64,000 nucleotides of DNA from Diacronema lutheri (Eukaryota; Haptophyta; Pavlovophyceae; Pavlovales; Pavlovaceae), in the NCBI GenBank assembly GCA_019448385.1, contig JAGTXO010000030.1, positions 186,001 through 250,000 on the forward strand. Reading direction: 5' to 3'. A model generated the notes under the pieces. It was given only the letters and a program-made list of their open reading frames with translations, searched no databases and was not told the DNA's origin. The first letter of the stretch is position 1. Each line of letters opens with the position of its first letter. The translations under genes were made by a program, and so were the position numbers. This document shows, piece by piece, positions 30,664-40,800 of the stretch.

Positions 30664-31368
30664 TCAGCCCGTGTCCATCGGCGCGCCGGCGGCGTGAGCC
30701 CTCGCGGCAAGCTGCGCGCGCCATTCTCGCGTGGCCTCGTCGACGTCGCTCGGCATCTCGTTCGACCCCGCAGCGAGGCGCACGAACGAGCCCACGAGCA
30801 GCGCCTCGCATTCCGCCAGCTCGGCGGCCAGCTCTACGACTGCGGTCGCGTCAGGCTCCGCGAGCCCGGCGGGCGCCGCCGTTGCGATGTCGGCAAAAAA
30901 AAGCACGTGTGCCGTCTCGAGCGCGCGCAGCGCGCGCGCCAGCTCGCCCATGTTGCGAAGCGCGCGCCCGAGCGTGTGGAAGCCGCCCGCAAACGCGCCA
31001 TCGCACGCGGCCGCGTCGCTCGCCGCGCGCGCGGCGGCCCAGTCGTCGCCGAGCGCGAGGAGCGCCTGCGCCTTGAGCTCGTGAACAACAGCCAGGTCGA
31101 CGAAGTTCTCACGCCCCGCATGCGCCGCCTCGGCCGCCGAGGCGAGCGCTGCGCTGAACGCTACGAGCGCCGCCTCCCACTCATGGCGCTCGGCGTGCGC
31201 CTCGCCGCGCGCGCAGAGGACGTGCGCGGCCTCGCGCGACTGCGGAGGCGCGCGCGCGATAGCTGCCACGTCCACAGCCAGGCTTGCGTCCTCCGCGCAC
31301 GCCCGCGCGAACATGGTCAGTTGCGGGTTGGCTCGACGCCTCCCCGCCACGTGGAAGGGCACGGCCAT
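30664..31368 (-). CDS. Small TPR-repeat protein
   Basis: A single exon of 234 residues from ATG 31368. Three helical-hairpin repeats of about 34-40 residues are visible: SREAAHVLCARGEAHAERHE with WEAALVAFSAAL; DLAVVHELKAQALLALGDDW with [31 protein letters not shown] with LRALETAHVLFF. The A-x-x-x-G and W/Y-x-x-A-L spacing is that of tetratricopeptide repeats, which bind partner proteins or act as co-chaperones. The layout resembles TTC33-type small TPR proteins, but no subfamily is clear. A downstream ATG (MFARACAED) is an alternative start. It is divergent from the Cys-rich gene, 74 bp away, and its stop lies 115 bp from the light-harvesting start. Confidence 0.72.
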   Translation of the reverse strand: MAVPFHVAGRRRANPQLTMFARACAEDASLAVDVAAIARAPPQSREAAHVLCARGEAHAERHEWEAALVAFSAALASAAEAAHAGRENFVDLAVVHELKAQALLALGDDWAAARAASDAAACDGAFAGGFHTLGRALRNMGELARALRALETAHVLFFADIATAAPAGLAEPDATAVVELAAELAECEALLVGSFVRLAAGSNEMPSDVDEATREWRAQLAARAHAAGAPMDTG

Positions 31369-31442
31369 TTCTCGGCTCTGGTGGAGAGGACTGGCGACGG
31401 AAGGAACCGGATTTGGAGATTATTTTGCCGTTGTGGAAAAGG
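31369..31442. promoter_or_regulatory. Divergent promoter, TPR / Cys-rich protein
   Basis: 74 bp contain an AT-rich core GGATTTGGAGATTATTTTGC within GC-rich surroundings. It must serve two start codons. Confidence 0.5.
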
Positions 31443-31910
31443 ATGGGCAATTGCGGCTCGAAGAAGGGGTTCCGCCTCGCTCCAGCGCAGAACTCCAACC
31501 CGCTCTCGTCGCTGCAGCCCAATCCGGTAGTCTTCGCGATCAATAAGGCGCAAAACTACGTGCCCGAGGAGAACCTCATCGTCTTCGACGGCTGCTGCTG
31601 CATCAACCACTACCTTTACACCGATCTTCCCGCGTGCCTCGGCTGCGGCGTCACGCTCGAAGCACTTTGCCTCGACGTGTCGTGCTGCCTGCGGCCCAAC
31701 ACCCGTCGCCTCGCGTGCTTGTGCTGCGAGGCGCGCTGCCACGGCGTCGACGCGCTCTGCCGTGGCCAGTCGCAAGCGTGTTGCTGCGTGCAGGGCTTCT
31801 CCCTCCCGCCCGGCCGCGGTGAGCCCGTGATGCTCGCCAAGTTTTTTGTCGTGTGCTACCCGACAGTGGGCATCTGCATGAACCAGAGCAACGCGATGCT
31901 GCGCTTTTAG
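31443..31910 (+). CDS. Small Cys-rich, probably N-acylated protein of unknown function
   Basis: A single exon of 155 residues from ATG 31443. It begins MGNCGSKK: Gly2 with a small residue at position 6 fits N-myristoylation, and Cys4 is a likely palmitoylation site, so membrane attachment is expected. The middle is very rich in cysteine, with CCC in FDGCCCINH, then LPACLGCG, LDVSCCLRP, LACLCCEARCHG and QACCCVQGF, about 18 Cys in 90 residues. The C-terminus contains the hydrophobic stretch VMLAKFFVVCYPTVGICM. I do not recognise the family; a metal-binding or lipid-anchored scaffold is possible. The ATG is chosen for the acylation signal; the frame continues upstream without an ATG. Confidence 0.72.
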   Translation: MGNCGSKKGFRLAPAQNSNPLSSLQPNPVVFAINKAQNYVPEENLIVFDGCCCINHYLYTDLPACLGCGVTLEALCLDVSCCLRPNTRRLACLCCEARCHGVDALCRGQSQACCCVQGFSLPPGRGEPVMLAKFFVVCYPTVGICMNQSNAMLRF

Positions 31911-32005
31911 GCCCGGCGTGGGCACTCTAGAAGCGCAGCGCTGCACCGGCCTGTGGGGAGTTGAGAGCTGTTGTGAGCCTTGGAACCCGCCCAGCCCCAG
32001 CCACG

Positions 32006-34042
32006 ATGTCGTCTCGCGCGAAAACGCGCTGCTTCGCCAGCCTCGCGGCGCTCGCGGGCGCGGCGGCGGTGCACGGCACGGCGCGCCCGTCGGCGTTCGC
32101 GCGCGTGCGTGCGCTCAGCGGTGGCGCTGGCGGCGGCATCTCCGCCTCCGCCGCCGCGCCGTCCGCCGCGCTCGACCCGGAGAAATGGCTCGCGCGCCAG
32201 CGCGACTTCCCGGTCCCCGTCACGATCATCTCGGGCTTCCTCGGCGCGGGAAAGACGACGCTCCTTAAGCACGTGCTCGAGAACGGCGACGGATGCCGCG
32301 TCGGCGTCCTCGTCAACGACGTTGCCGCGGTCAACATCGACGCCAAGCTCGTCGCGCAGCGCGGCGCGGCCGGCGGGCCGGCGACGGCGACGGCGGCGGG
32401 CGCGCTGCCCGCCACCGCCGCGCGCACGCCGCTTGAGATGGACATGGTGCAGCTGCAGAACGGGTGCATTTGCTGCTCGGCCGGCGACGAGATGTTCGGC
32501 GCGCTCGGCGAGCTCATCTCCCTCTCGTACATGAAGGGCGCGCGGTACGACCACGTCGTCGTCGAGGCGTCGGGCGTCGCCGAGCCGCGCCTCGTGCGCG
32601 ACGCCTTCCAGGAGGCGGACGCGGCGGGGTACCAGGTGATGCAGGCGGTGCGGCTCGCGCGGATGGTGACCGTTGTCGACGCCTCCACCTTCGCCGAGCA
32701 GCTCAACTCGATCCAGAAGCTGCGCGACCGCCCCGAGCTCCTCGACGACGGCGGCGGCGGCGCGGCCGGCGCGGGCGCGGGCGACGGCGCGGCGCCGCTC
32801 GCGCCGTTCGCGCCCGTCGCGTCGCCGGCCGACCCGGCAGCCAACCGCGCGATCGTCGACCTGCTCGTCGAGCAGGTCGAGACCGCCGACGTCGTCGTGC
32901 TCAACAAGCTCGACTGCGTGAGCGCTCAGCAGGCCGCGCTCGTCCGCAGCCTTGTCCTCGAGCTCAACGGGTACGCGCATGTCGTCGACGCGACGTACGG
33001 GCGCGTCGCGCTCGAGGAGGTGCTGCCGGCGGGCTACTCCATCGCCGAGGTGCAGGCGCGCGCACCGCAGCCCGAGACCGTCGCGCAGAGCAATGAGGTG
33101 ATGGACCACAAGGCAGCCATCGATCTTGCGCTGCAAAAGCACCGCTCGGCGACTGACGGCGGCTCGGCTGAGCCTGCCCACACGAGCGTCGGCCACGCGC
33201 ACGAGCACGACGTGGCGGGTACGGCCGCCGGCGCCGAGCCCGCACACGGCGAGCCAGGCCACGTGTGCGCGGGCAGCGACTGCGGCCACGAGCACGCCCA
33301 CGCGAGCCACGGCCATGCGCACGAGCACGACGCGGCGGGTACGGCCGCCGGCGCCAACCCCGCGCATGGCGAGCCAGGCCACGTGTGCGCGGGCAGCGAC
33401 TGCGGCCACGAGCATGCCCACGCGAGCCACGGCCATGCGCACGAGCACGACGCGGGCGGGGGCGAGACGACCGCGTCGGCCCGATTTGGCATCAAGTCGT
33501 TCGTCTACGCGCGCAGGCGGCCATTCGAGCGCGCGCGGCTGACGGCGCTCTTCGACGAGCTCACGCGCGTGCAGCGCGAGGAGGCGGCGGCTGGCCGGAT
33601 GCCCAACGCACGCGAGACGCCGTCGGCCAGTGCGGACGCCGACGCTGGCGGGCGCAGCGCTGTGTGGGCGGCGGTGCTTCGCTCCAAGGGCTTTGTGTGG
33701 CTCGCCGATGCGGAGCCCTCAGCGCACTACTGGTCGCACGCGCGTGTGCATGGCGAGCTCGGCGAGCTCGGGCAGTGGTGGGCGGCCGTGCCGCGCGACA
33801 CGTGGCCGCGCGAGTTCGTCGAGTCGATCCTCACCGATTTCGACGCGCCGTCCAAGGCGGCCGTCCTGCGCGAGCTCGACGGCGAAGGCGCGCGCAGCGG
33901 CGGAGCCGCGCTCGAGCGCGTGGGCGTGGGCGACCGGCGGCAGGAGCTCGTCTTCATCGGCGTCGGCCTCGACGAAGCGGCCATCAGCGCTGCTCTCGAC
34001 GAGTGCCTCGTCGATGTGCCTGCGGGCATCGGCCTCGCATGA
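32006..34042 (+). CDS. CobW/COG0523 family GTPase with His-rich insertion
   Basis: A single exon of 678 residues. COG0523 GTPases handle zinc or other metals, in some cases as metallochaperones. Visible motifs: Walker A GFLGAGKTTLLKH (about residue 75), the metal-site motif NGCICCSAGDEM (CxCC), VVVEASGVAEP, and NKLD for guanine specificity. A region with two perfect-phase 40-residue repeats rich in His, Cys and Glu (HAHEHD, GHVCAGSDCGHEHAHASHG) separates the G domain from the C-terminal CobW domain, which starts near RFGIKSFVYARRRPFERARL and ends with VFIGVGLDEAAISAALDECL. The N-terminus (hydrophobic, then Arg/Ala-rich with PSAFARV) may be a plastid or mitochondrial presequence. ATG 32006 is used because the 15 upstream codons contain none. 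Confidence 0.87.
   Translation: MSSRAKTRCFASLAALAGAAAVHGTARPSAFARVRALSGGAGGGISASAAAPSAALDPEKWLARQRDFPVPVTIISGFLGAGKTTLLKHVLENGDGCRVGVLVNDVAAVNIDAKLVAQRGAAGGPATATAAGALPATAARTPLEMDMVQLQNGCICCSAGDEMFGALGELISLSYMKGARYDHVVVEASGVAEPRLVRDAFQEADAAGYQVMQAVRLARMVTVVDASTFAEQLNSIQKLRDRPELLDDGGGGAAGAGAGDGAAPLAPFAPVASPADPAANRAIVDLLVEQVETADVVVLNKLDCVSAQQAALVRSLVLELNGYAHVVDATYGRVALEEVLPAGYSIAEVQARAPQPETVAQSNEVMDHKAAIDLALQKHRSATDGGSAEPAHTSVGHAHEHDVAGTAAGAEPAHGEPGHVCAGSDCGHEHAHASHGHAHEHDAAGTAAGANPAHGEPGHVCAGSDCGHEHAHASHGHAHEHDAGGGETTASARFGIKSFVYARRRPFERARLTALFDELTRVQREEAAAGRMPNARETPSASADADAGGRSAVWAAVLRSKGFVWLADAEPSAHYWSHARVHGELGELGQWWAAVPRDTWPREFVESILTDFDAPSKAAVLRELDGEGARSGGAALERVGVGDRRQELVFIGVGLDEAAISAALDECLVDVPAGIGLA
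33191..33450 (+). repeat. 120-bp exonic tandem repeat encoding the His-rich insert
   Basis: Units start at 33191 and 33311 with a partial third at 33431, each coding 40 residues. Near identity, including synonymous sites, shows a recent duplication inside the CobW coding region. Confidence 0.93.
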
Positions 34043-34233
34043 CCGATGATTTGGAAGAGGGCGGAATGGAATTATTGTGAGTTTGTTTGAAAGCGCACCG
34101 ACTGAGACCGACTTGACCCCGGACAGTTTTGCGCGCGCGAGCGGGCCGGCGGAGCGGCGGAGGAGCGGCGCCATGCGCGCGATTTGGCCATCTGCCAATC
34201 CGCTCTTGGGTCCCGTCGAGCCGCGCGGCGCGC

Positions 34234-35738
34234 TCATCGCCGTTGCCCTGTGCTCGCGCCGATCGGCTGCTGCGCGCCCGGCGCGCCCACGGCGGCGCGC
34301 GCGCCCTCCTCCGGCTGTGCGCGCTCAGCCCGCAGCTGCTCCGCCTTGTCGAGCTTGACGACGTTGGTGAAGGAGGCCATCTGGCCGAGCGACGCGGCCA
34401 TATTGCTCATCAGCCGGCCCAGCCCCTGTGCGCGCGTGGAGGATGGGGAGGGGAAATACGCGGCGCAGTGAGCGACGCGCCGCGGCTTGCCGCGCGCCGC
34501 CGTGCCGGCCGAGCGCCTGGCCGCTGCCGCGCACCTCGACGGTGCGCGTGCACTCGCCACGCTCACGCGCCTCGCGCTCGCACGCGAGCGACGACGGGTA
34601 GAGCCGCGGGAAGAGCGCGCCGCGTAGCGGGTCGCCATTGCGCAGCGAGTGCCTGCCCAGGTCGCCGAAGAGCGCCTTGCCCTCGCCTACGTAGGGCGCG
34701 TTACCAAGGATGGCCGTGCCGCCGAGCACGCGGCGCAGCCGCGCGCCCCAGTCCTGCGACTTTGGCCCGTCGATCTTGTGGATCGAGCGTGGGTGCCACA
34801 CGAGCATGTCGCCCGCCCTTGGCCGGAATTCGATCGTGTCGGCCGCGTACGTTGCGAGCTCACCGGTCGAAATGTCGACAAACACTGCGCTCTCGGACAC
34901 GCAGCGGTTGCGGTGGGAGCCGCGCAGGTAGACGGGCGCACCGTGGTCGACGGGAGTGTCGTCGAGCGTCACCCAGAACCGCATCGCGTGCTCGAATGCA
35001 ACAGGCCCGTTCTGGTTGTCCTGGTGCCACTTGAAGCCCTTGTTTGGGTTCACCATCAGCAGGTCGGTCGACAGCCGCACCTGCGAAAAGGGCGACACGA
35101 GGGCGGTGGCAGAGGCCGCGGGCTGGGCATCAACGTGCGCGCAACCGGCGCCGGGCGCCGTAGCGCCCGGCACGGTGACGCGATGCAGACCGTCGGTGCG
35201 CGTTCGCGCGCGCCTCGTCCGCGCCGCCGAGCTGCGCGAGGATGGAGGCGACGGGCGAATAGTACATGAAGCGCGCGTACGCGCCGTTTGTGCTCCACAC
35301 GTTGCGCTGGATGTAGTCGTACAGTCCCGACGCGACGCCCGGGCTCGCCCACATGTGCGGGTGCTCGATCTGCCACGTCGTGGCGTCGCGCATGTACCGC
35401 AGCCAGGCGGGCGACAGCGCGCCGGGGATGTGCACGACACCGTCGCGCGTGAGCGAGTCGATCTGCTCGCGCGTGATGGGGAAGTGCTCAGGCGGCGTGT
35501 CAGGATCGGGCGAGCCCGGCGGCTCGATGCGCGGCTCTTGCAGCCCAAACGAGTAGGCGAGCGGGTTGGTCGAGAGCTTGGCGCAGACAGCCGAGCGGGC
35601 GGGTGCAGTAGCGGGCGTAGCAGCCGCGCAGGGTAGACGCGCGCGCGTATGGCCGATCGTCGGCGCTGCCGCCGAGAGCAGCAGCAGCGCGAGACGCACG
35701 TTCCCGCACCCCGCACCTTTGGCGCGACCTGGCGCCAT
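34234..35738 (-). CDS. Phytanoyl-CoA dioxygenase (PhyH)-family Fe(II)/2-oxoglutarate oxygenase (3 exons)
   Basis: Exons 35738-35214, 35080-34535 and 34425-34234 give 420 residues. The core has the Fe ligands of the family: GFKWHQDNQ (His-x-Asp) and MLVWHPRSIHKIDGP (distal His), followed by ARLRRVLGGT with the 2-oxoglutarate Arg. Upstream, ITREQIDSLTRDGVVHIPGALS is the usual PhyH beginning. The N-terminus has a signal-like hydrophobic run (VRLALLLLSAAAPTIG) then a basic Ala/Thr-rich stretch, so plastid or secretory targeting is possible. Intron 1 seems to be GC-AG (GAG|GCGCGC) joining GGADE to VRLSTDLLM; intron 2 has a GTGCGC donor. The substrate cannot be read from sequence. The region starting at the second ATG of the frame is used because the track's earlier start is TTG. 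Confidence 0.82.
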
Positions 35739-35768
35739 TGGAGATACTCTCGGCAAATATGATGCAAA

Positions 35769-36011
35769 TTACTTTTGCTCAATTTGAGTGCCGCGCCCAT
35801 CGTCGGTGTCGTACAGCGCCGAGTCATCATTCTCAGGGTCCGCCACGCGCGCTCCATTGGCGGCTGCGAAGCGCAAGCGGGGCACGGCGCTCATGCTCGT
35901 GCGCGCCCTCCGGACAAGGCGCTGCTTGGGCAAGGTGTGCAGCGCCGCCGCCTCTGCTCCTGACAGCGAAACGGCCACGATGGCTGCCGGCGTGCGACTC
36001 TTCACGAACAT
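35769..36011 (-). CDS. Possible small protein between PhyH and light-harvesting genes
   Basis: An 80-codon frame starts with ATG at 36011 (MFVKSRTPAAIVAVSLSGAE) and ends in the acidic DPENDDSALYDTDDGRGTQ. Codon use resembles real genes here and it ends properly in TAA. It fills most of the 361-bp divergent gap, ending 30 bp before the PhyH start on the same strand. No family is recognised. It may equally be leader sequence of its neighbours. Confidence 0.35.
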   Translation of the reverse strand: MFVKSRTPAAIVAVSLSGAEAAALHTLPKQRLVRRARTSMSAVPRLRFAAANGARVADPENDDSALYDTDDGRGTQIEQK

Positions 36012-36099
36012 ACCCAGCCACTGATTTTGAAATCCACGGGAGGAATTTAACCAACCTTAATTTTGCGTGTTCGCACACGATCGACCAAAGCCGCCGACA
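36012..36099 (+). promoter_or_regulatory. AT-rich promoter/leader of second light-harvesting gene
   Basis: The stretch contains CTGATTTTGAAATCC, then CGGGAGGA (36037-36044) followed by AATTTAACCAACCTTAATTTT. The first light-harvesting gene has the same CGGGAGGA word (reverse strand, about 30558-30565) next to an AT-rich AATAATTACC patch, so this may be a shared element. Confidence 0.4.
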
Positions 36100-36720
36100 A
36101 TGTTCGCCCAGCTCGCCGTCGCCGCCCTCGCCTTCTCGGCCCCGGCGCTCCGCACGCGCTCGCCGGCGCGCTCGCAGGCGGTGATGACCTTCGAGGAGGA
36201 GATCGGCGTCCTCGCGCCGCTCGGCTTCTACGACCCGCTCGGCCTCCTCGACGACGCCGACGAGGAGCGCTTTGAGCGCCTCCGCTACGTCGAGCTCAAG
36301 CACGGCCGCATCTGCATGCTCGCGGTGCTCGGCCACATCGTGACGGCGGCGGGCATCCGCCTGCCCGGCGAGATCTCGTTCGGCCTCCCCTTCGCCGACG
36401 TGCCCGCCGGCCTCAAGGCGCTCGAGGTCGTGCCGGCCGCCGGCCTCGCTCAGATCGTCGCGTTCGTCGGCTTCCTCGAGCTCTTCGTGATGAAGGATGT
36501 GACGGGCGAGGGCGACTTCCCGGGCGACTTCCGCAACGGCTTCATTGACTTCGGCTGGGACAACTTCGACGACGAGACCAAGGAGCAGAAGCGCAACATC
36601 GAGCTCAACCAGGGCCGCGCCGCGCAGATGGGCATCCTCGCGCTCATGGTGCACGAGAAGCTCGACAACAACCCGTATATGATCAACTCGCTCCTCGGCT
36701 ACCCGGTGCCGTTCAACTAG
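36100..36720 (+). CDS. Chlorophyll a/c-type light-harvesting protein (FCP/LHC family)
   Basis: A single exon of 206 residues. The N-terminus MFAQLAVAALAFSAPALRTR is a signal-like segment with an AFSAP word, as expected for import into a complex red-lineage plastid; the mature part begins near VMTFEEEIGVLAPLGFYDPL. The first chlorophyll-binding helix reads YVELKHGRICMLAVLGHIV and the third reads IELNQGRAAQMGILALMVHE, both with the Glu-x-x-His/Gln-x-Arg type ligands. The middle helix lies around AGLAQIVAFVGFLELFVM. The chain ends NSLLGYPVPFN. Unlike the other antenna gene 5.5 kb away it has no intron, so they are not a recent tandem duplicate. Assignment to Lhcf or Lhcr type needs a tree. Confidence 0.93.
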   Translation: MFAQLAVAALAFSAPALRTRSPARSQAVMTFEEEIGVLAPLGFYDPLGLLDDADEERFERLRYVELKHGRICMLAVLGHIVTAAGIRLPGEISFGLPFADVPAGLKALEVVPAAGLAQIVAFVGFLELFVMKDVTGEGDFPGDFRNGFIDFGWDNFDDETKEQKRNIELNQGRAAQMGILALMVHEKLDNNPYMINSLLGYPVPFN

Positions 36721-36996
36721 AGCGCTCGCTCGCTCCGAACCCCGCCTTCGGTTCAGGATCGTGCGCGCGACGGCGCAGCGCCGGCGCGCACGCCCAACGC
36801 GCCAAGAGCGGCGGGCCGTGCGCGTTGCGCGTTTAGCGCGCGCGCGTCTCAGAACGAACGCATGACTGACATGGCCACGCCAGTGCGGGAGCACCTTGCC
36901 TCGCGTGCCTAGATCGCTCAAGTGAGCCGGTCGTCGGCCGTTGATGAGCTTGTTAGTCATGGCAACGTGCACGCCCGAGTCAACTGGCTCCTCGCC

Positions 36997-37824
36997 ATGT
37001 CGCTGACTCGAGCGCGCGTGCGCCTTTTCACGCGGCGACACGCGAGCGTGGCGGCAGTGCTGCGCGCGTCGGCCGACGGCGGCCTTGAGCTACTGCTCAT
37101 CCAGCGCATCGCGAGCGAGCGCGACCGGTGGAGCGCGCACGTCGCGCTGCCCGGCGGCGTCGTGCACGACGACGAGAGCGCGCTCGACGCGGCCATGCGA
37201 GAGTGCCGCGAGGAGGTCGGGCTCGACCTCGCCGAGCCTGGGCGGTACGAGCTCCTCGGCGAGCTGGACGAGCGCCTCGCCACGAGCGGCCTCGCCGTCT
37301 CCACCTTCGTCGTGCGCTGCACCGCGCCGGCCGCCGTCGCCGCGCCGCGCCTCGACCTGCAGCCGACAGAGGTTGCGTGCGCGTGGTGGGTGCCGCTCGA
37401 CGCGCTCCGCCCCGCGGCAGTCGTCGACTCGCGCGTGCCCGCGAGCGCCTACCTGCCGCGCGCGCTGCGCGCGCGCCCGTGGCTGTCGCGCGCGCTCGGC
37501 GTCGATTCGGTGCTCACGCGAAGCATACCGATCGCGTGGCCGCCAGCCGCAGGCGCACCCGTGCCGCCGCCGGCCGACGGCGGCCACCCGTTCCTCTGGG
37601 GCCTGACCTTTGGGATCGTGGGCGACCTGCGTCGCGCGCTCGGCATGCCCGGGCTCGTGCCGCCGCTCCACCCGCGCCCAAACGTGCGCTTCGCGCCGCT
37701 GCTCCACCCGGCCAACGCGCTGATCTGTCACCTCCGAATCGCGTTCGCGCTGCGCACGCTCGCGATGCGATCTCCAGCTCTGAGCGCGCTGCTGCAGCCC
37801 ACGCGCAGGTGGCGGCGCGCGTGA
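36997..37824 (+). CDS. Nudix hydrolase, CoA-diphosphatase-like (NUDT7/8 type)
   Basis: A single exon of 275 residues from ATG 36997; the frame is open upstream but without ATG. The complete Nudix box is visible at about residues 50-72: GGVVHDDESALDAAMRE followed by CREEVGL, fitting G-x5-E-x7-R-E-U-x-E-E-x-G-U. Before it, WSAHVALPGG resembles the LPGG entry of CoA-diphosphatase-type members (NUDT7/NUDT8, CoAse), which split CoA to phosphopantetheine and adenosine diphosphate. The CoAse-specific LLTxR element is only partly matched by LLLIQRIASERD. The C-terminal 100 residues are longer than usual, with a moderately hydrophobic stretch (FLWGLTFGIVGDLRRALG). Substrate not settled. Its stop lies 31 bp from that of the DUG gene (convergent). 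Confidence 0.82.
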   Translation: MSLTRARVRLFTRRHASVAAVLRASADGGLELLLIQRIASERDRWSAHVALPGGVVHDDESALDAAMRECREEVGLDLAEPGRYELLGELDERLATSGLAVSTFVVRCTAPAAVAAPRLDLQPTEVACAWWVPLDALRPAAVVDSRVPASAYLPRALRARPWLSRALGVDSVLTRSIPIAWPPAAGAPVPPPADGGHPFLWGLTFGIVGDLRRALGMPGLVPPLHPRPNVRFAPLLHPANALICHLRIAFALRTLAMRSPALSALLQPTRRWRRA

Positions 37825-37855
37825 GCCGCTTATCTCTGTACCGAGTGGCATATCA

Positions 37856-40800
37856 TCAGCAGATCCGCGCGCCAGCTGAGGCGCGCCCGGGCCGCCGCGC
37901 GCCGGCTGTGCTGCGCGGGTGGAGCTGCGCGAGCTCGTAGATGAAGGCCTTGAGCGTCTGCTTGCCTTTGTACAGCGCCTTGAGCGACATCCGCTCGTTG
38001 TCCAGGTGGGCGTTGTCCGACGCCTGCCCGAGCGAGAGGTGGACGGCGGGCGCACGCAAGATTCGCTCGAGGCACGACGTGACGGGAATCGTTCCGCCCT
38101 CGCGGATGAAGGAGGGCTTGAGCCCCCACACGCGCTCGAGCGCGCGTGCGGCCGCCTGGTACACCGGCGAGTGCGGGTCGCCGAGCCACCAGTCGCCGCC
38201 GCCAACCGCCGTGACTGAGAGCTCGTTGGGTGTGCCGAGCGCTCCAAACGCCGCACGCAGGTGCTCCGTCACGCGGCGTACCACCTCGTCCGAGCTCTGG
38301 TCGGGCACGAAGCGGATGGAGATGTGCGCCGAGGCGGCGGGCGGGATCACCGCGTAGTTGCTCGAGTTCGCGTTCGCAGACAGCTGGTTGATCGACAGGC
38401 AAGGCTGCCGCCATCGCGCCATGAGCAGCTCGCGCGATCCGACCGCGACGGCGTCCTCACGCGCGCCGCCGCCGCTCGCGCCGCCGGCGGCGCCGGCGGC
38501 GCCGCCGGCGGCGCCGGCGGTGCCCGCGTCGCCGCCGTCGCCACCACCGACAGCGCGCAGCCGCACCGCCGCTCCGATCCGCTGCGCGTACTTGCGCGCG
38601 TCAAAGTCGACGCTGTCGTAGAGCGCCGCCTCCGCGTCGACGAGCGGCCGCACCGCGTCCTCAAAGCCACGCACGAGCACGCGGCCGGTTGCCGTGTCGA
38701 CGAGCGTGGCGAGGAGCGCGGCAAGCTCGATCGTCGGCTCGTGCACCGCGCCGCCGTGCACGCCCGAGTGCAGAGAGCGGTGCGCGCCGCGCACGCGCAC
38801 GTCGAGGTGCGCCACTCCCCTCAGTCCGTACACGAGGCACGGCCGCTCGTCCGACAGCCAGTAGGTGTTGCTGATCAGCACGCACGCGACGCCCGCGTCG
38901 CCGCCGAGCCACGCGCGCTCGCCCGCCATCGCCGCGTCAAAGCCGACCGAGCCCACCTCCTCCTCGCCGTCGAAGACAAAGGCAAAATTGAAAGGTGGCG
39001 GCTCTCGCGCGCGCAGCAGCTCGCGCACCGTCGCGAGCATCGCGACGATTGGCCCCTTGTTATCGGTGACGCCGCGCCCGCGCGCGTAGCCGTCGGAGAC
39101 GGTGAGGCAGAACGGCGGGCTGAGCCAGCCCTCGCCGCCCGCGCCAACGACGTCGTAATGCCCGTAGAAGACGACCGTCGGTCTGCTCGCGTCGACGAGG
39201 ATCCGGCCGAGCACGATTGGGAAGCCGCGCCCGCCCGCGCCAACCTCGACGCCGCGCCGCGCGCTCGGCGCGGCGGCGGCGGCGCTCGCGCCGCTCGCGC
39301 CGCCCGTCGGCTGCCGCGGGCAGACAAGCTTGGTCTCGGCGCCCATGTCCTCGAGCTTGCGCCTCAGCCACGTGGCCGCGCCGACAACGTGCAGTGCCGC
39401 GGCCGGGTCGGCGCTCACGGACGCGAAGGCGACGATCTGGCGGAGCGACTCGAGCATGCTGCCCAGGCTGGACTGCGCCTGCGCGCGCGCGCTCGATGCC
39501 AACGCGCTCGACAGTGTCTGCGCCGACGCGCGCCGCGCGAGCGCCTGCCGCGCGCCGCCGTCCGCGCCGGGCGCGCCGCCGCCGCCCTCGCCCGCGCCAC
39601 CGAGCGCATCGCGGTCGAGACCGCTCTGCACGCTCAGGTCGATGAGTGAGCTGGCGGAGAGCGAGGCATCGATGCCGTCGGCCAGGCCGCCGCCGCCCGG
39701 CCTGCCGCCCGCGGCGAGCTGCTCGGCGTCGAGCAACGACACCTCGTGGGCGAGCACCGAGCCCGACGCGAGGGCGCAGAAGCAGAGGGGCGCACAGCGC
39801 GCGCCGGCAGGCGCGCGCGCGGGCGCGCCAGCCGACGCGCCGTCGTCGGCGGGCGCGCCGGCGCCGGCGCCGTCGCCGCCGATGCGCGCGGCGCCGTCGG
39901 CGGCGTCGCTCGCGCAGGCGGCCGGCAGCGCGCAGCAGAGCGCGTGAATGGCCGCGGGCCCCTGCGCGCGGCTCGCGTCGCGCGCGCCCGCGCGCGCGTC
40001 GGGCGTGCCGGCGCGCGCGCGCGCGTCGAGCACGTGCGTCTGCAGGCAGAGGAGCGAATCGGCATCCCACACCCGACAAATTCCGGCGCCGTCTCCCGAC
40101 AAAATGAGGCCGTTACACACGACGAGTGTGCTCACCGCGCCGCCATGGCCGGCGAGTGAGCGCAGCGGCAGCGGCGGGTGGCTCGCGCTCGCAGGGTCGC
40201 AGTCCCAGACGCGCACGCACGCATCGGCGCCGCCCGAGAGGAGCAGCGAGCGCGGCGCGTCGTACGCCACCGACAGCACCGAGCCGTTGTGCGCGGGCAG
40301 CGCGTGCTCGAGCAAGAAGCCGCACGTCGCCGCCGCGCCGTTGCGCGCGCCCGTGGCGCGGCCGGCGCGGCCGCTCGCGCCCACGTCGGCGGCGGCAGCC
40401 GCGCGCTCGTCGCACGGCGGCGTGACGATGCCCGCAGCGACGTCGACGCGCCCCCACAAGCAGACGGCGCCGTCGCCGCCTGCCGAGCAGAGCCAGCGCT
40501 CAGCGCACGAGCAGAGGGCGAGCACATACCCCGCGTGGCCGCGCAGCGTGCACGCGACGAGGGACTCCATCTTGTACGCCGTGCCGCCGGGCGGCAGCGC
40601 GGGCGCGGGCGGCGGGAGGGACGCGCGCTCGGCGAAGGCGTCGGCGAAGGCGTCGGCGAAGGCGTCGGCGTGCTCCTCGCGCTCGTCGCCGAGCGCGGCG
40701 GCGCCGTCCGCCGCGCTCGACGACGCGGACGTGCCGTCGCCGAGCGCGCGCGCGGCCTCCTCGACGCAGCTGGCGAGCGCGCGCCGCTGCGCCATGCACG

